The notes: generated by a model not told the origin, from the letters alone. Shown: positions 1 through 6,719, counted from the first letter of the stretch. The stretch: DNA of 11,580 nucleotides from Clostridioides sp. (GCA_031272305.1 JAISUA010000034.1:1-11580); one strand, 5' to 3'. A program made the numbers and translations.

Positions 1-2
1 TT

Positions 3-563
3 TTAAATATAAATATAAATCCAACAGATGGGAAAAAATTCTTTCTTGCAGTAAATGATACTTTGACACAGAAAGAAAGTGAAGATGAGAGATGGGTTTA
101 TCCTATTGACGAATATAGTTTCAAACTAAATGGCTCTACGAAAGAAATAGTAATACAACTTTCAAAGGGAAATTACAAAATAAATAAAATAGATACAAAT
201 TTCACAAGTTACAAAAATTTAGAAAAAACATTGTCAGATAGAAATAAATATAACCTTGAAAATTTATATATAAAAGGAAATACTATAATTGGAACTATAA
301 ATAATAAAGAGGATGGAATTCTTGCACTCAATATGCCTTGTGTCAATGGATGGCAGTTGAAGGTGAACGGATATTATAAAGATATAGTAAAAGTAAACAA
401 ATTTTTCGTTGGAGTTCCTCTGAAAAAAGGGGATAATATAATAGAACTCAACTACAAAACACCAATGTTGCGTCAAGGAATGTATATAAGCGTATTGACA
501 CTAATTGTTTGTATACAAGTTGTGATTTATAAAAAAATAAGAAGAAAGAAAAATAGCTATTGA
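3..563 (+). CDS. YfhO-family membrane protein, C-terminal part (5' truncated)
   Basis: The reading frame is open from the window edge (first full codon at 3), so this is the last 186 residues of a larger protein. The apparent TTG start at 63 is only an internal leucine codon. What is visible is an extracytoplasmic beta-rich segment with the pattern GW-x-VNG-YYKD ... F-VGVPLKKGDNIIELNYKTP, which in YfhO-type multi-spanning proteins precedes the last membrane helix. Here it is followed by one hydrophobic helix (roughly MYISVLTLIVCIQVVIY) and a basic tail KKIRRKKNSY. YfhO of Bacillus is linked to glycosylation of wall or lipoteichoic acids; that role is family knowledge and is not shown here. 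The gene ends 108 bp before the next gene, which has its own promoter, so the two are probably transcribed separately. No clear terminator hairpin was seen after its stop. Confidence 0.65.
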   Translation, partial: LNININPTDGKKFFLAVNDTLTQKESEDERWVYPIDEYSFKLNGSTKEIVIQLSKGNYKINKIDTNFTSYKNLEKTLSDRNKYNLENLYIKGNTIIGTINNKEDGILALNMPCVNGWQLKVNGYYKDIVKVNKFFVGVPLKKGDNIIELNYKTPMLRQGMYISVLTLIVCIQVVIYKKIRRKKNSY

Positions 564-613
564 AAAACTTTGTTTTTTTCCATAAAGGAATGGAGCAGAA
601 TTTGTTATTAGTA

Positions 614-642
614 TTGACAAATTCTTGAGGAGTTTGTATAAT
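614..642 (+). promoter_or_regulatory. Consensus sigma-A promoter for the DUF177-rpmF operon
   Basis: A perfect -35 hexamer TTGACA (614-619) and a perfect -10 hexamer TATAAT (637-642) are separated by exactly 17 bp. The predicted start is near 649, leaving an untranslated leader of about 23 nt before the ATG at 672. This is seen directly in the sequence; activity is inferred. Confidence 0.88.
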
Positions 643-671
643 AGTTAGGGTGAAGTTTTGAGGTGAATTTT

Positions 672-1196
672 ATGATAATCAATGTTGATGATTTTATTAG
701 AAATAATAATGAAAAATTATCTTTGAATTTCAATGAAAATATTGAAAAAATTGCATATGCAGATAAAGTATTCGAATTGTCATCTCCGATGAAGATTGAA
801 GGATCTATAAGAAAAGATAAAGATCTTTTGTATATAGTTGCAGATGTTGAATTTTCAATTATTGATGAATGTTCAAGATGTCTTGAAAAGATAAATGTGC
901 CTTTGAAATATAAGATCAGTGGTTATTTAGTAGAAGAAAAAAATTACTGTGAAGATGAATATGAAGATAATGACGCATTTGTATATTCAGGAAATGAAAT
1001 CAATTTACTTGATGTAATTGAACTTACATTGGATTTCAATTTACCACTAAAAAATCTTTGTAAAGAAGATTGCAAAGGTTTATGCACTGAGTGCGGAGCA
1101 AATCTTAATAAAGGCAATTGTTCTTGCAATGAAAAAGTTAATGACGAGGTCTACATAGACCCACGTTTTGCAAAATTAAAAGATTTATATAAATAA
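672..1196 (+). CDS. DUF177 / YceD-family protein
   Basis: A 174-residue protein encoded directly upstream of rpmF, the usual place for YceD/DUF177 genes. The start is set at ATG 672 because GAGGTG (660-665) sits 6 nt before it; the in-frame GTG at 663 lies inside that Shine-Dalgarno sequence. Visible family features are a mid-protein CxxC (C67, C70) after an acidic beta segment, and a C-terminal block with the family pattern C-x3-CKGLC-x2-CGANLN-x4-CxC (C130, C134, C138, C141, C150, C152), ending in DPRFAKL. The cysteine cluster suggests metal binding (inference). In E. coli YceD affects 23S rRNA accumulation and is co-transcribed with rpmF, which points to a part in large-subunit assembly. 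The protein is cytoplasmic, with no signal peptide or membrane segment. The gap to rpmF is 18 bp, so one transcript is expected. Confidence 0.88.
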   Translation: MIINVDDFIRNNNEKLSLNFNENIEKIAYADKVFELSSPMKIEGSIRKDKDLLYIVADVEFSIIDECSRCLEKINVPLKYKISGYLVEEKNYCEDEYEDNDAFVYSGNEINLLDVIELTLDFNLPLKNLCKEDCKGLCTECGANLNKGNCSCNEKVNDEVYIDPRFAKLKDLYK

Positions 1197-1214
1197 TTTA
1201 AGGAGGTGTTGTAC

Positions 1215-1391
1215 ATGGCAGTACCAAAGAGAAAAACATCTAAATCAAAAAGAGATATGAGAAGAGCAGCAAACTCAAAAATGGTAGCTACAGGTTTTGT
1301 AAGTTGTCCACAATGCCACGAACCGAAATTACCTCATAGAGTATGCCCGGATTGTGGATACTATAATGGGAAAGAAATAGTTTCAAAATAA
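1215..1391 (+). CDS. rpmF: Large ribosomal subunit protein L32 (bL32)
   Basis: A 58-residue protein beginning MAVPKRKTSKSKRDMRR, the hallmark N-terminus of bL32 (basic, rRNA-contacting). It is followed by a four-cysteine zinc ribbon C31-x2-C34 ... C44-x2-C47 (CPQC and CPDC), so this is the zinc-binding C+ form. The length matches the family. The start is ATG 1215, with AGGAGG at 1201-1206 and 8 nt spacing; the upstream GTG at 1206 overlaps that site and is not used. It is co-transcribed with the DUF177 gene. A hairpin 95 bp downstream probably ends the transcript before the fatty acid operon, although read-through into fapR cannot be excluded. Confidence 0.97.
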   Translation: MAVPKRKTSKSKRDMRRAANSKMVATGFVSCPQCHEPKLPHRVCPDCGYYNGKEIVSK

Positions 1392-1485
1392 TTTTTTAAA
1401 ACTATTCTGATTATAAGATTGCAATTACAATCAAAATTTTTAAACATATAATTTAAAATATAAAATTAGATTTTGATTAAAGAAT

Positions 1486-1520
1486 AGGACTAATACCATT
1501 GTGTATAGTCCTTATTTTAT
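1486..1520 (+). terminator. Probable intrinsic terminator after rpmF
   Basis: A 7-bp perfect stem, AGGACTA (1486-1492) with TAGTCCT (1506-1512), has a 13-nt loop and is followed by a U-rich run (TATTTTATT). The stem may extend by three A/T pairs across a one-base bulge. It lies between rpmF and the fapR promoter, so it would separate the ribosomal unit from the fab operon. It is moderate in strength by eye. Confidence 0.6.
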
Positions 1521-1549
1521 TATAAAAAAATGAGTATTAAAAAAAGTTG

Positions 1550-1578
1550 TTGAAAAAAATTATTGAATATTATATACT
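1550..1578 (+). promoter_or_regulatory. Sigma-A promoter of the fapR-fab operon
   Basis: TTGAAA (1550-1555) and TATACT (1573-1578) are spaced by exactly 17 bp. The predicted start, about 1585, falls inside the adjoining palindrome at 1577-1605. A repressor bound there would cover the end of the -10 element and the start site. Another -35 reading, TTGTTG at 1547-1552, would give a 20-bp spacer and is less likely. Confidence 0.82.
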
Positions 1579-1605
1579 ACTATTAGTATCTGGTACTAAT
1601 AGTAG
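1577..1605 (+). promoter_or_regulatory. FapR operator (29-bp palindrome)
   Basis: Arms CTACTATTAGTATC (1577-1590) and GGTACTAATAGTAG (1592-1605) are inverted repeats matching at 13 of 14 positions around a single central T. The inner part, ATTAGTA ... TACTAAT, is the half-site pattern known for FapR operators of Bacillus and Staphylococcus. It overlaps the -10 and start of the promoter and lies 23 bp before the fapR ATG, which fits autorepression of the whole fab operon relieved by malonyl-CoA. The palindrome is seen directly; FapR binding is inferred from family knowledge. Confidence 0.9.
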
Positions 1606-1628
1606 CGAATTCGGAGGGTCTATTTTGT

Positions 1629-2198
1629 ATGAAGAAAAAAAGTAAGAGCCAAAGGCAAAAAGAATTGATTGATTTGCTAAAAAATGATCCTTTTTACACA
1701 GATGAGGAGTTATCTAGTCTGTTTGAAGTGAGTATTCAAACAATTAGATTAGATAGAATGAGCTTAAATATACCAGAACTTAGAGAAAGATTGAAGAAGA
1801 TAGCAGAAAATCAAAGTTCTAAAGTTAAAACTCTTGGGAAAGAGGATATTTTTGGAGAAATATTAGAACTATCAGTAGGTAATATAGGTATATCTATGCT
1901 TGAGATAACAGATGATATGATTTATTCTAATACTGGAAACATTAAAGAGCCAATTGTGTTTTCGATGATATTCTCTTTAGCGATGGCAGTTGTAGATGCT
2001 AGAAGAATAAAACTCAAATCAGCAAATACTAAAATATTTGATTCTGTGAAAAAGAATGAAAGACTAATAGCAAAAGCAGAAGTAGAAAAGGAGAAAGTAT
2101 TTGGAATAGAGAAAGAACATATAGTAAAAGTTACTGTTAATTCGAGAAACAACAAAAAAATATTAGAAGGAGTTTTCACATTCGAAGAACTCATATGA
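1629..2198 (+). CDS. fapR: FapR, malonyl-CoA-responsive repressor of fatty acid/phospholipid synthesis
   Basis: A 189-residue protein, close to the 188 residues of B. subtilis FapR. Residues about 8-60 form a DeoR-like helix-turn-helix with TDEELSSLFEVSIQTIRLDR and IPELRER, nearly identical to the Bacillus DNA-binding segment. After a linker, residues about 70-189 form the hot-dog effector domain (GEILEL ... SLAMAVVD ... LIAKAEV ... GVFTFEEL). In the known family malonyl-CoA binds this domain and releases the protein from its operator. Here the segment matching the Bacillus ARGHHLFAQANSLA stretch is divergent (IKEPIVFSMIFSLA), including E107 and F115 where, from memory, Bacillus has Gly and Asn. 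The start is ATG 1629 with GGAGGG (1613-1618) upstream. It is the first gene of the fab operon, behind its own operator. The identity is secure; ligand specificity is less so because of the divergent pocket. Confidence 0.93.
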   Translation: MKKKSKSQRQKELIDLLKNDPFYTDEELSSLFEVSIQTIRLDRMSLNIPELRERLKKIAENQSSKVKTLGKEDIFGEILELSVGNIGISMLEITDDMIYSNTGNIKEPIVFSMIFSLAMAVVDARRIKLKSANTKIFDSVKKNERLIAKAEVEKEKVFGIEKEHIVKVTVNSRNNKKILEGVFTFEELI

Positions 2199-2223
2199 GA
2201 AGTTGATATGGTTGAAAGTGAAG

Positions 2224-2312
2224 CTTTTTAAATTTCAATAAAGTTAGACTTTTTAAATTTCAATAAAGTGAGGCTTTTTTAATTTCAATAAAGTTAGACT
2301 TTTTAAATTTCG
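2224..2312 (+). repeat. 25-bp tandem repeat array between fapR and plsX
   Basis: Three consecutive copies start at 2224, 2249 and 2274, each reading CTTTTT-AAATTTCAATAAAG-T(T/G)AG(A/G) with few differences (copy 2 ends TGAGG, copy 3 has one T in place of an A). A fourth, decaying copy starts at 2299. The array fills most of the 165-bp fapR-plsX gap and ends about 40 bp before the plsX ribosome binding site. No ORF or strong hairpin was seen in it. Confidence 0.9.
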
Positions 2313-2363
2313 AATTAAGTAGAAAAGTTCGATAAGAAAAATTAAATTTACTAGGAGGAAAAT

Positions 2364-3389
2364 ATGAAAATAGTTGTTGATGGAATGGGTGGAGATAACG
2401 CTCCTGTATCTACAGTAGAAGGTGTTGTTAAAGCTATTGATGAATATGGTATAGATATTATTATTACTGGAGATAAAGAAGTTCTAGAAAAAGAATTTGC
2501 AAAATATACTTTTGACGAAAAAAAATTAGAAATAGTTCATACTAATGAAGTTATTGAGAACGAAGACAAACCTGTGAAGGCAGTTAGAAGCAAGAAAGAT
2601 TCTTCTATGGTTGTTGCGTTTGATTTGGTTAGACAAGGAAAAGCAAGTGCTGTTATATCTGCTGGAAATACAGGAGCTATACTTGCAGCAGGACTTTTTG
2701 TAATCAAGAGAGTAAAGGGTATTGATAGACCTTGTATATGTAGTGCTATTCCAAATGTAAAAGGTGGAATGACACTTCTTTCAGATAGTGGAGCAAATGC
2801 AGATTGCAAACCTAAAAATTTATGTGAGTTTGCAGGGATGAGCGATATATATGCAAAGAAAGTATTAAATATCGAAAATCCAAGAGTAGCTGTTTTAAAT
2901 ATAGGACTTGAAGAAGGAAAAGGAAATGATCTTGTAAAGAAATCTTACGATATGATAAAAGAGATGGATCTTAATTTTATAGGAAATGTGGAATCAAGAG
3001 AAGTAATAAATTCTTTTACAGATATAATCGTATGTGATGGATTTACTGGAAATATACTTCTTAAAGCTACAGAAGGCGTTGCTATGTCAATGTTTTCTCT
3101 TCTTAAAAAATCTTTTATATCTAGTTTTAGAAGTAAAATTGGAGCGATATTGCTAAAATCTCAATTAAAAGGATTAAAAGGGATGCTTGATTATTCGGAA
3201 TATGGTGGTGCACCACTTTTAGGAGTTGCAGGGGGAGTTATCAAGGCACACGGAAGTTCTGATTCTAAAGCTATAAAAAATGCAATCAATCAAGGAATAA
3301 AATTTGCTGAAGGAAACGTTGTTGAAGAGATAGAAAAATTCGCAAAAAGTTTAAAAAAAGAAGAAAGTGTTAAAGGGAAGGAAAAATAA
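2364..3389 (+). CDS. plsX: PlsX, acyl-ACP:phosphate acyltransferase
   Basis: PlsX converts long-chain acyl-ACP plus phosphate to acyl-phosphate, the donor that PlsY uses for the first acylation of glycerol-3-phosphate. It therefore joins fatty acid synthesis to phospholipid synthesis at the inner face of the membrane. The 341 residues have normal family length and carry the expected motifs in order: DGMGGDNAP (6-14), the glycine-rich SAGNTGA (99-105), SDSGAN-x-DCKP (140-150), CDGFTGN (224-230) and YGGAPLLGV (280-288). The C-terminal tail is lysine/glutamate rich. The start is ATG 2364 with AGGAGG at 2353-2358. The gene follows the repeat-filled gap after fapR and is followed by fabH after 44 bp. 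PlsX genes are classic FapR targets, consistent with control from the upstream operator. Confidence 0.96.
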   Translation: MKIVVDGMGGDNAPVSTVEGVVKAIDEYGIDIIITGDKEVLEKEFAKYTFDEKKLEIVHTNEVIENEDKPVKAVRSKKDSSMVVAFDLVRQGKASAVISAGNTGAILAAGLFVIKRVKGIDRPCICSAIPNVKGGMTLLSDSGANADCKPKNLCEFAGMSDIYAKKVLNIENPRVAVLNIGLEEGKGNDLVKKSYDMIKEMDLNFIGNVESREVINSFTDIIVCDGFTGNILLKATEGVAMSMFSLLKKSFISSFRSKIGAILLKSQLKGLKGMLDYSEYGGAPLLGVAGGVIKAHGSSDSKAIKNAINQGIKFAEGNVVEEIEKFAKSLKKEESVKGKEK

Positions 3390-3433
3390 TACAAAGAAAT
3401 TTTGACTTATGTTAGGCTGAGAGGTAATAAAAA

Positions 3434-4420
3434 ATGAAATATACAGCAGGAATAATTGGATTGGGAAGTTGTGTTCCTGATAGAATTATGAATAATTTTG
3501 ATTTCGAAAAAATAATGGATACTTCTGACGAATGGATAAGAACAAGAACAGGAATAAAAGAACGTCACATTGTATCAGAAGGAGAGGCAAATACAGATAT
3601 TTCAATAAAGGCAGCAAAGAGAGCAATCGAAGATGCAAAAATTGATCCGAAAGATTTAGATTTAATCATTGTGTCTACAATTACTCCAGACACAGTTTTG
3701 CCACCTACATCTTGTTTAATTCAAGAAATGTTGGGTGCGACAAATGCAGCTGCCTTTGATATAAGTGCTGCTTGTACAGGTTTTATATATGCACTTACTA
3801 TTGCTACGCAATTTATTGAAAATGGCATGTATAAAAATATTCTTGTAATAGGTGCAGAAATCTTATCAAGCATAACAGATTATACAGATAGAACGACTTC
3901 TATACTCTTTGGAGATGGTGCTGGTGCGGCTATTTTAAGTAGAGTTGATGAAGGAGGAATATTATCTACATATATTGGTGCTGATGGAAGTGGAAAAGAT
4001 TATCTTTTTATACCTGCAGGAGGTTCGAGATTGGGGACTAGTGTGCAAACAATTGAACAAAACTTACACACTGTAAAAATGGCTGGAAATGAAGTGTTTA
4101 AATTTGCAGTTAGAAAAATGGAAGAAGCATCTCTAGAAGCCATAAAAAAAGCAGGACTGAAATTAGAAGATGTAGATTTTCTTATTCCACATCAAGCAAA
4201 TATAAGAATAATAAATTCATCTGCAAAAAGGTTAAACATGGATATGGAAAATGTTTATATAAATATTGATAAGTATGGAAATATGTCATCGGCATCAATA
4301 CCTGTTGCACTGGATGAAGCATATAGAAAAGGAAAATTAAAAAAAGGTGACAATGTATTGTTAGTTGGATTTGGTGGAGGACTTACTTGGGGTTCAACAA
4401 TGATAAAATGGAATTTATAG
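3434..4420 (+). CDS. fabH: FabH, beta-ketoacyl-ACP synthase III
   Basis: FabH condenses an acyl-CoA starter with malonyl-ACP to begin each fatty acid. The 328 residues match the family length. The Cys-His-Asn active site is complete: C114 in DISAACTGF, H253 in IPHQAN and N283 in YGNMSSAS. Other signatures are DEWIRTRTGI near the N-terminus (residues 32-41), FGDGAGAAIL (159-168) and the C-terminal GFGGGLTWGS (312-321). The start is ATG 3434 with GAGGT (3421-3425) 8 nt upstream. The gene is followed after 16 bp by fabK. Whether it prefers acetyl-CoA or branched starters cannot be read from the sequence with confidence. Confidence 0.97.
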   Translation: MKYTAGIIGLGSCVPDRIMNNFDFEKIMDTSDEWIRTRTGIKERHIVSEGEANTDISIKAAKRAIEDAKIDPKDLDLIIVSTITPDTVLPPTSCLIQEMLGATNAAAFDISAACTGFIYALTIATQFIENGMYKNILVIGAEILSSITDYTDRTTSILFGDGAGAAILSRVDEGGILSTYIGADGSGKDYLFIPAGGSRLGTSVQTIEQNLHTVKMAGNEVFKFAVRKMEEASLEAIKKAGLKLEDVDFLIPHQANIRIINSSAKRLNMDMENVYINIDKYGNMSSASIPVALDEAYRKGKLKKGDNVLLVGFGGGLTWGSTMIKWNL

Positions 4421-4436
4421 TTATTTGGAGGTAATG

Positions 4437-5366
4437 ATGAACAAAGTATGTGATTTGTTAGGTATAAAGTATCCTATAATTCAAGGTGGAATGGCTTGGG
4501 TTGCGACTGCACCTTTAGCAAGTGCTGTTTCGAATGCTGGTGGACTTGGAATAATAGCTGCTGGAAATGCACCTAAAGATGCAATTAGAAAGGAAATCGA
4601 AGATTGCAAAAAGATGACAGATAAGCCTTATGGCGTAAATGTTATGCTTCTTTCTCCTTTTGTAGATGATATTATAGATTTAGTAATTGAAGAAAAAGTT
4701 CCTGTTATCACAACAGGTGCAGGCAATCCAGGTAAATATATGGATAGACTTAAAGAAGCAGGAATAAAAGTTGTTCCAGTTGTTCCTTCAAAAGCGATAG
4801 CTATGAAAATGGAAAAAATGGGAGCTACAGCAGTTATTGCAGAAGGAACTGAATCAGGAGGGCATGTAGGAGAACTTACTACAATGGTTCTTGTTCCTCA
4901 AGTTGTAGATGCTGTCAGTATACCTGTAATAGCAGCTGGAGGAATAGCTGATGGAAGAGGTGTAGCTGCTTCGTTTGCTCTTGGAGCTCAAGGAGTACAA
5001 ATAGGTACAAGATTTATTTGTAGTGATGAATGTACAGCTCACCAAAATTACAAAGAAATGGTTATAAATGCAAAAGAAAGAGATGCAGTGGTTACAGGCA
5101 GAAGTACAGGCCATCCAGTGAGATCACTTAAGAATAAGTTATCAAAAGAATTTGAGAAACAAGAAAAAAATGGAGCAAGTGTTGAAGAGCTTGAAAAATT
5201 AGGTGTTGGAGGACTAAGAATCGCTTATCAAGATGGTGACAAAGACAAAGGCTCATTTATGTCAGGACAAATTGCCTCTATGATCAAAGATATAAAACCT
5301 TGTGAAGAAATAATACAATCTCTTATGAACGAAGCAACAAAAATTATGGAAGAAATAAAAATGTAG
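4437..5366 (+). CDS. fabK: FabK, FMN-dependent enoyl-ACP reductase
   Basis: FabK performs the last reduction of each elongation cycle (enoyl-ACP to acyl-ACP) and is unrelated in fold to FabI. It is a TIM-barrel flavoprotein of the nitronate monooxygenase/2-nitropropane dioxygenase family. The start is set at ATG 4437 (309 residues) because GGAGG (4427-4431) is 5 nt before it. The TTG at 4425 overlaps this site and the ATG at 4434 is too close. Visible features are YPIIQGGMAWVA at the N-terminus (residues 12-23), GAGNPG (94-99), EGTESGGHVGE with the presumed catalytic H143 (His144 in the pneumococcal enzyme), IPVIAAGGIADGRG (162-175) and GVQIGTRFICSDE (186-198), the phosphate/FMN-binding end of the barrel. 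Its operon position between fabH and fabD separates it from general nitronate monooxygenases. FabK enzymes are insensitive to triclosan (family knowledge). Confidence 0.95.
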   Translation: MNKVCDLLGIKYPIIQGGMAWVATAPLASAVSNAGGLGIIAAGNAPKDAIRKEIEDCKKMTDKPYGVNVMLLSPFVDDIIDLVIEEKVPVITTGAGNPGKYMDRLKEAGIKVVPVVPSKAIAMKMEKMGATAVIAEGTESGGHVGELTTMVLVPQVVDAVSIPVIAAGGIADGRGVAASFALGAQGVQIGTRFICSDECTAHQNYKEMVINAKERDAVVTGRSTGHPVRSLKNKLSKEFEKQEKNGASVEELEKLGVGGLRIAYQDGDKDKGSFMSGQIASMIKDIKPCEEIIQSLMNEATKIMEEIKM

Positions 5367-5385
5367 AACAAAAGGAGATTTGTTT

Positions 5386-6498
5386 ATGGACAATTATGTT
5401 TTAGTATTTCCAGGTCAAGGTTCCCAATACAAAGGAATGTCGAAGGATTTATACGAAAATGGAGAAGTAGCTAAAAAATTAATAGACTCAGCTGATAGTG
5501 TTCTTGATTTCGATTTAAAAGAAACAATGTTTGAAGATTCTAATAATCAACTTGATTTTACTGAGTACACTCAGCCAGCACTTTTAGTGCATAGTGTAGT
5601 GGCTTTTGAGGAATTGAAGCATAGATTAAGCAAATTTGAAAAAACATTCAACTATTCTGTTTGTTTAGGACTTTCACTTGGAGAGTATTCTGCACTTGTA
5701 GTAGCAGGAAAAATTAGTTTTTTGAATGCAGTAAATCTTGTTAGAAAAAGAGGCAAGTTTATGCAAGATGCTGTTCCTGTTGGAGAAGGAACAATGGCTG
5801 CTATTTTAGGTCTTGACAGGGAAAATGTTGAGAAGGCTATAAAATTATCTTTAGAAGAATTGTGTAAGTTAAAGTTAGAAAGCGATTCAGATAAAAAAGA
5901 TAATACTTTGAATTTAGATAGTAATGTTAGTTTGAAAAATGATATAACTATTCCAGTTGTTGAAGTTGCAAACTACAATTGTCCAGGTCAGATTGTAATT
6001 TCAGGAGAAGTGGAAGCTGTTAGAATCGCAATGGAAAAATGTAAGGAACTTGGTGCAAAAAAAGTCATAGAGTTAAATGTAAGTGGACCATTTCATTCTT
6101 CAATGTTGAAATCAGCTGGCGAAAAACTTTTATCTGAACTTGAAAAGATAGATTTTTTAACTTCAGATAAAAAAGTAATATCAAATGTAAACGCACAATA
6201 CTATGATAATTACAATTTAAATCTAAATAGTACAGATACTAATAATAAAAATAGTACAGATACTGATAATAAAAACAATTACTGTGATTTGCTTGTCAAA
6301 CAAGTGAGTTCTTCTGTTTTGTGGGAAAATTCAATAGAAAAACTTCTAGATGAAGGATATGATAAATTTGTGGAAATAGGACCTGGAAAAACTTTAAAAG
6401 GATTTATCAAAAAAATTGCCTCAAAAAAAGGCGTAAAAGTTGAGATTTACAATATAGAAGATATGAAATCAATTGAAAAATTTATAGAGATATTATAA
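5386..6498 (+). CDS. fabD: FabD, malonyl-CoA:ACP transacylase with two low-complexity insertions
   Basis: FabD moves malonyl from CoA to the acyl carrier protein. The start is ATG 5386 with AAAGGAG (5371-5377); the TTG at 5380 lies between that site and the ATG. Motifs are PGQGSQ (9-14), GLSLGEYSAL with nucleophile S97 (Leu replaces the His that precedes Ser in E. coli), KRGKFMQ with R122, NCPGQIVISG (198-207), GPFHSSM with catalytic H237, and IGPGKTLKGF (331-340). At 370 residues it is about 55-60 longer than E. coli or Bacillus FabD. The excess lies in two hydrophilic insertions: about 160-188 (Lys/Ser/Asp/Asn rich) and about 273-298, where an 8-residue unit NSTDT(N/D)NK is repeated twice. 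Both fall between conserved elements, so all catalytic residues remain and the enzyme should be active. It is tightly linked to fabK (19-bp gap) and followed by a repeat-filled gap. Confidence 0.95.
   Translation: MDNYVLVFPGQGSQYKGMSKDLYENGEVAKKLIDSADSVLDFDLKETMFEDSNNQLDFTEYTQPALLVHSVVAFEELKHRLSKFEKTFNYSVCLGLSLGEYSALVVAGKISFLNAVNLVRKRGKFMQDAVPVGEGTMAAILGLDRENVEKAIKLSLEELCKLKLESDSDKKDNTLNLDSNVSLKNDITIPVVEVANYNCPGQIVISGEVEAVRIAMEKCKELGAKKVIELNVSGPFHSSMLKSAGEKLLSELEKIDFLTSDKKVISNVNAQYYDNYNLNLNSTDTNNKNSTDTDNKNNYCDLLVKQVSSSVLWENSIEKLLDEGYDKFVEIGPGKTLKGFIKKIASKKGVKVEIYNIEDMKSIEKFIEIL
6226..6273 (+). repeat. 24-bp in-frame tandem duplication inside fabD
   Basis: Two head-to-tail 24-bp units (6226-6249 and 6250-6273) differ at one base (A/G at 6241 versus 6265). 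Each encodes NSTDTNNK or NSTDTDNK. The period is a multiple of three, so copy changes by slippage would keep the reading frame. The units lie in the second FabD insertion. Confidence 0.93.
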
Positions 6499-6620
6499 AA
6501 CCAATTAGAATTTATATAAATACTATAAATTATTTGAATTAACTTAGAAACATAAACTTTTATTTAATAAATAGAAAAATGATAGGATTAATTTCAAAAA
6601 GCAAATTAAATTTGAATTTG

Positions 6621-6719
6621 AATTAAAATATAGACTAGGTTTAAGTTTAAAAAAGTAAATTAAAATATAGACTAGCTTTAAGTTTAAAAAAGTAAATTAA
6701 AATATAGACTAGGTTTTAA
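6621..6719 (+). repeat. 37-bp tandem repeat array between fabD and fabG
   Basis: Full units lie at 6621-6657 and 6658-6694 with a single difference (AGGT versus AGCT). A third copy starting at 6695 matches for about 23 bp and then diverges, ending just before the fabG ribosome binding site. Each unit contains AATTAAAATATAGACTAG followed by TTTAAGTTTAAAAAAG. A degenerate piece (AAAGCAAATTAAA) precedes the array near 6598. The rest of the 244-bp gap (6499-6620) is AT-rich. It has one all-A/T inverted repeat (AATTTATA 6509-6516 with TATAAATT 6524-6531) and nothing else recognised. Confidence 0.93.

Noticed and set aside
63..563. TTG at 63 as a gene start
   Set aside because: The frame stays open to the window edge and the upstream codons fit the YfhO pattern; no ribosome binding site precedes 63.
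1376..1406. AATAGTTT/AAACTATT inverted repeat over the rpmF stop as the terminator
   Set aside because: It is an AT-only weak stem apart from one C-G pair, overlaps coding sequence and lacks a following U-run; the hairpin at 1486-1512 is better.
2537..2809. Minus-strand open frames within plsX, fabK, fabG, acpP, fapR and others
   Set aside because: They lie opposite strongly supported genes, have no credible ribosome sites and give low-complexity Ser/Ile/Phe-rich products typical of antisense shadows.
4425..4436. Longer starts for fabK (TTG 4425), fabD (TTG 5380), acpP (TTG 7849), rpmF (GTG 1206) and the DUF177 gene (GTG 663)
   Set aside because: For fabK, acpP, rpmF and the DUF177 gene these codons overlap the Shine-Dalgarno sequences of the downstream ATG codons. 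For fabD the TTG lies between the ribosome binding site and the better-spaced ATG.
6509..6531. All-A/T hairpin after fabD as a terminator
   Set aside because: It has no G-C pairs and no U tract; such pairs are expected by chance in this AT-rich gap.
6631..6719. TAGACTAGGTTTAA in the 37-bp units as degenerate FapR sites
   Set aside because: It contains a CTAG-like centre but lacks the ATTAGTA/TACTAAT arms; alignment to the 1577-1605 operator needs gaps.
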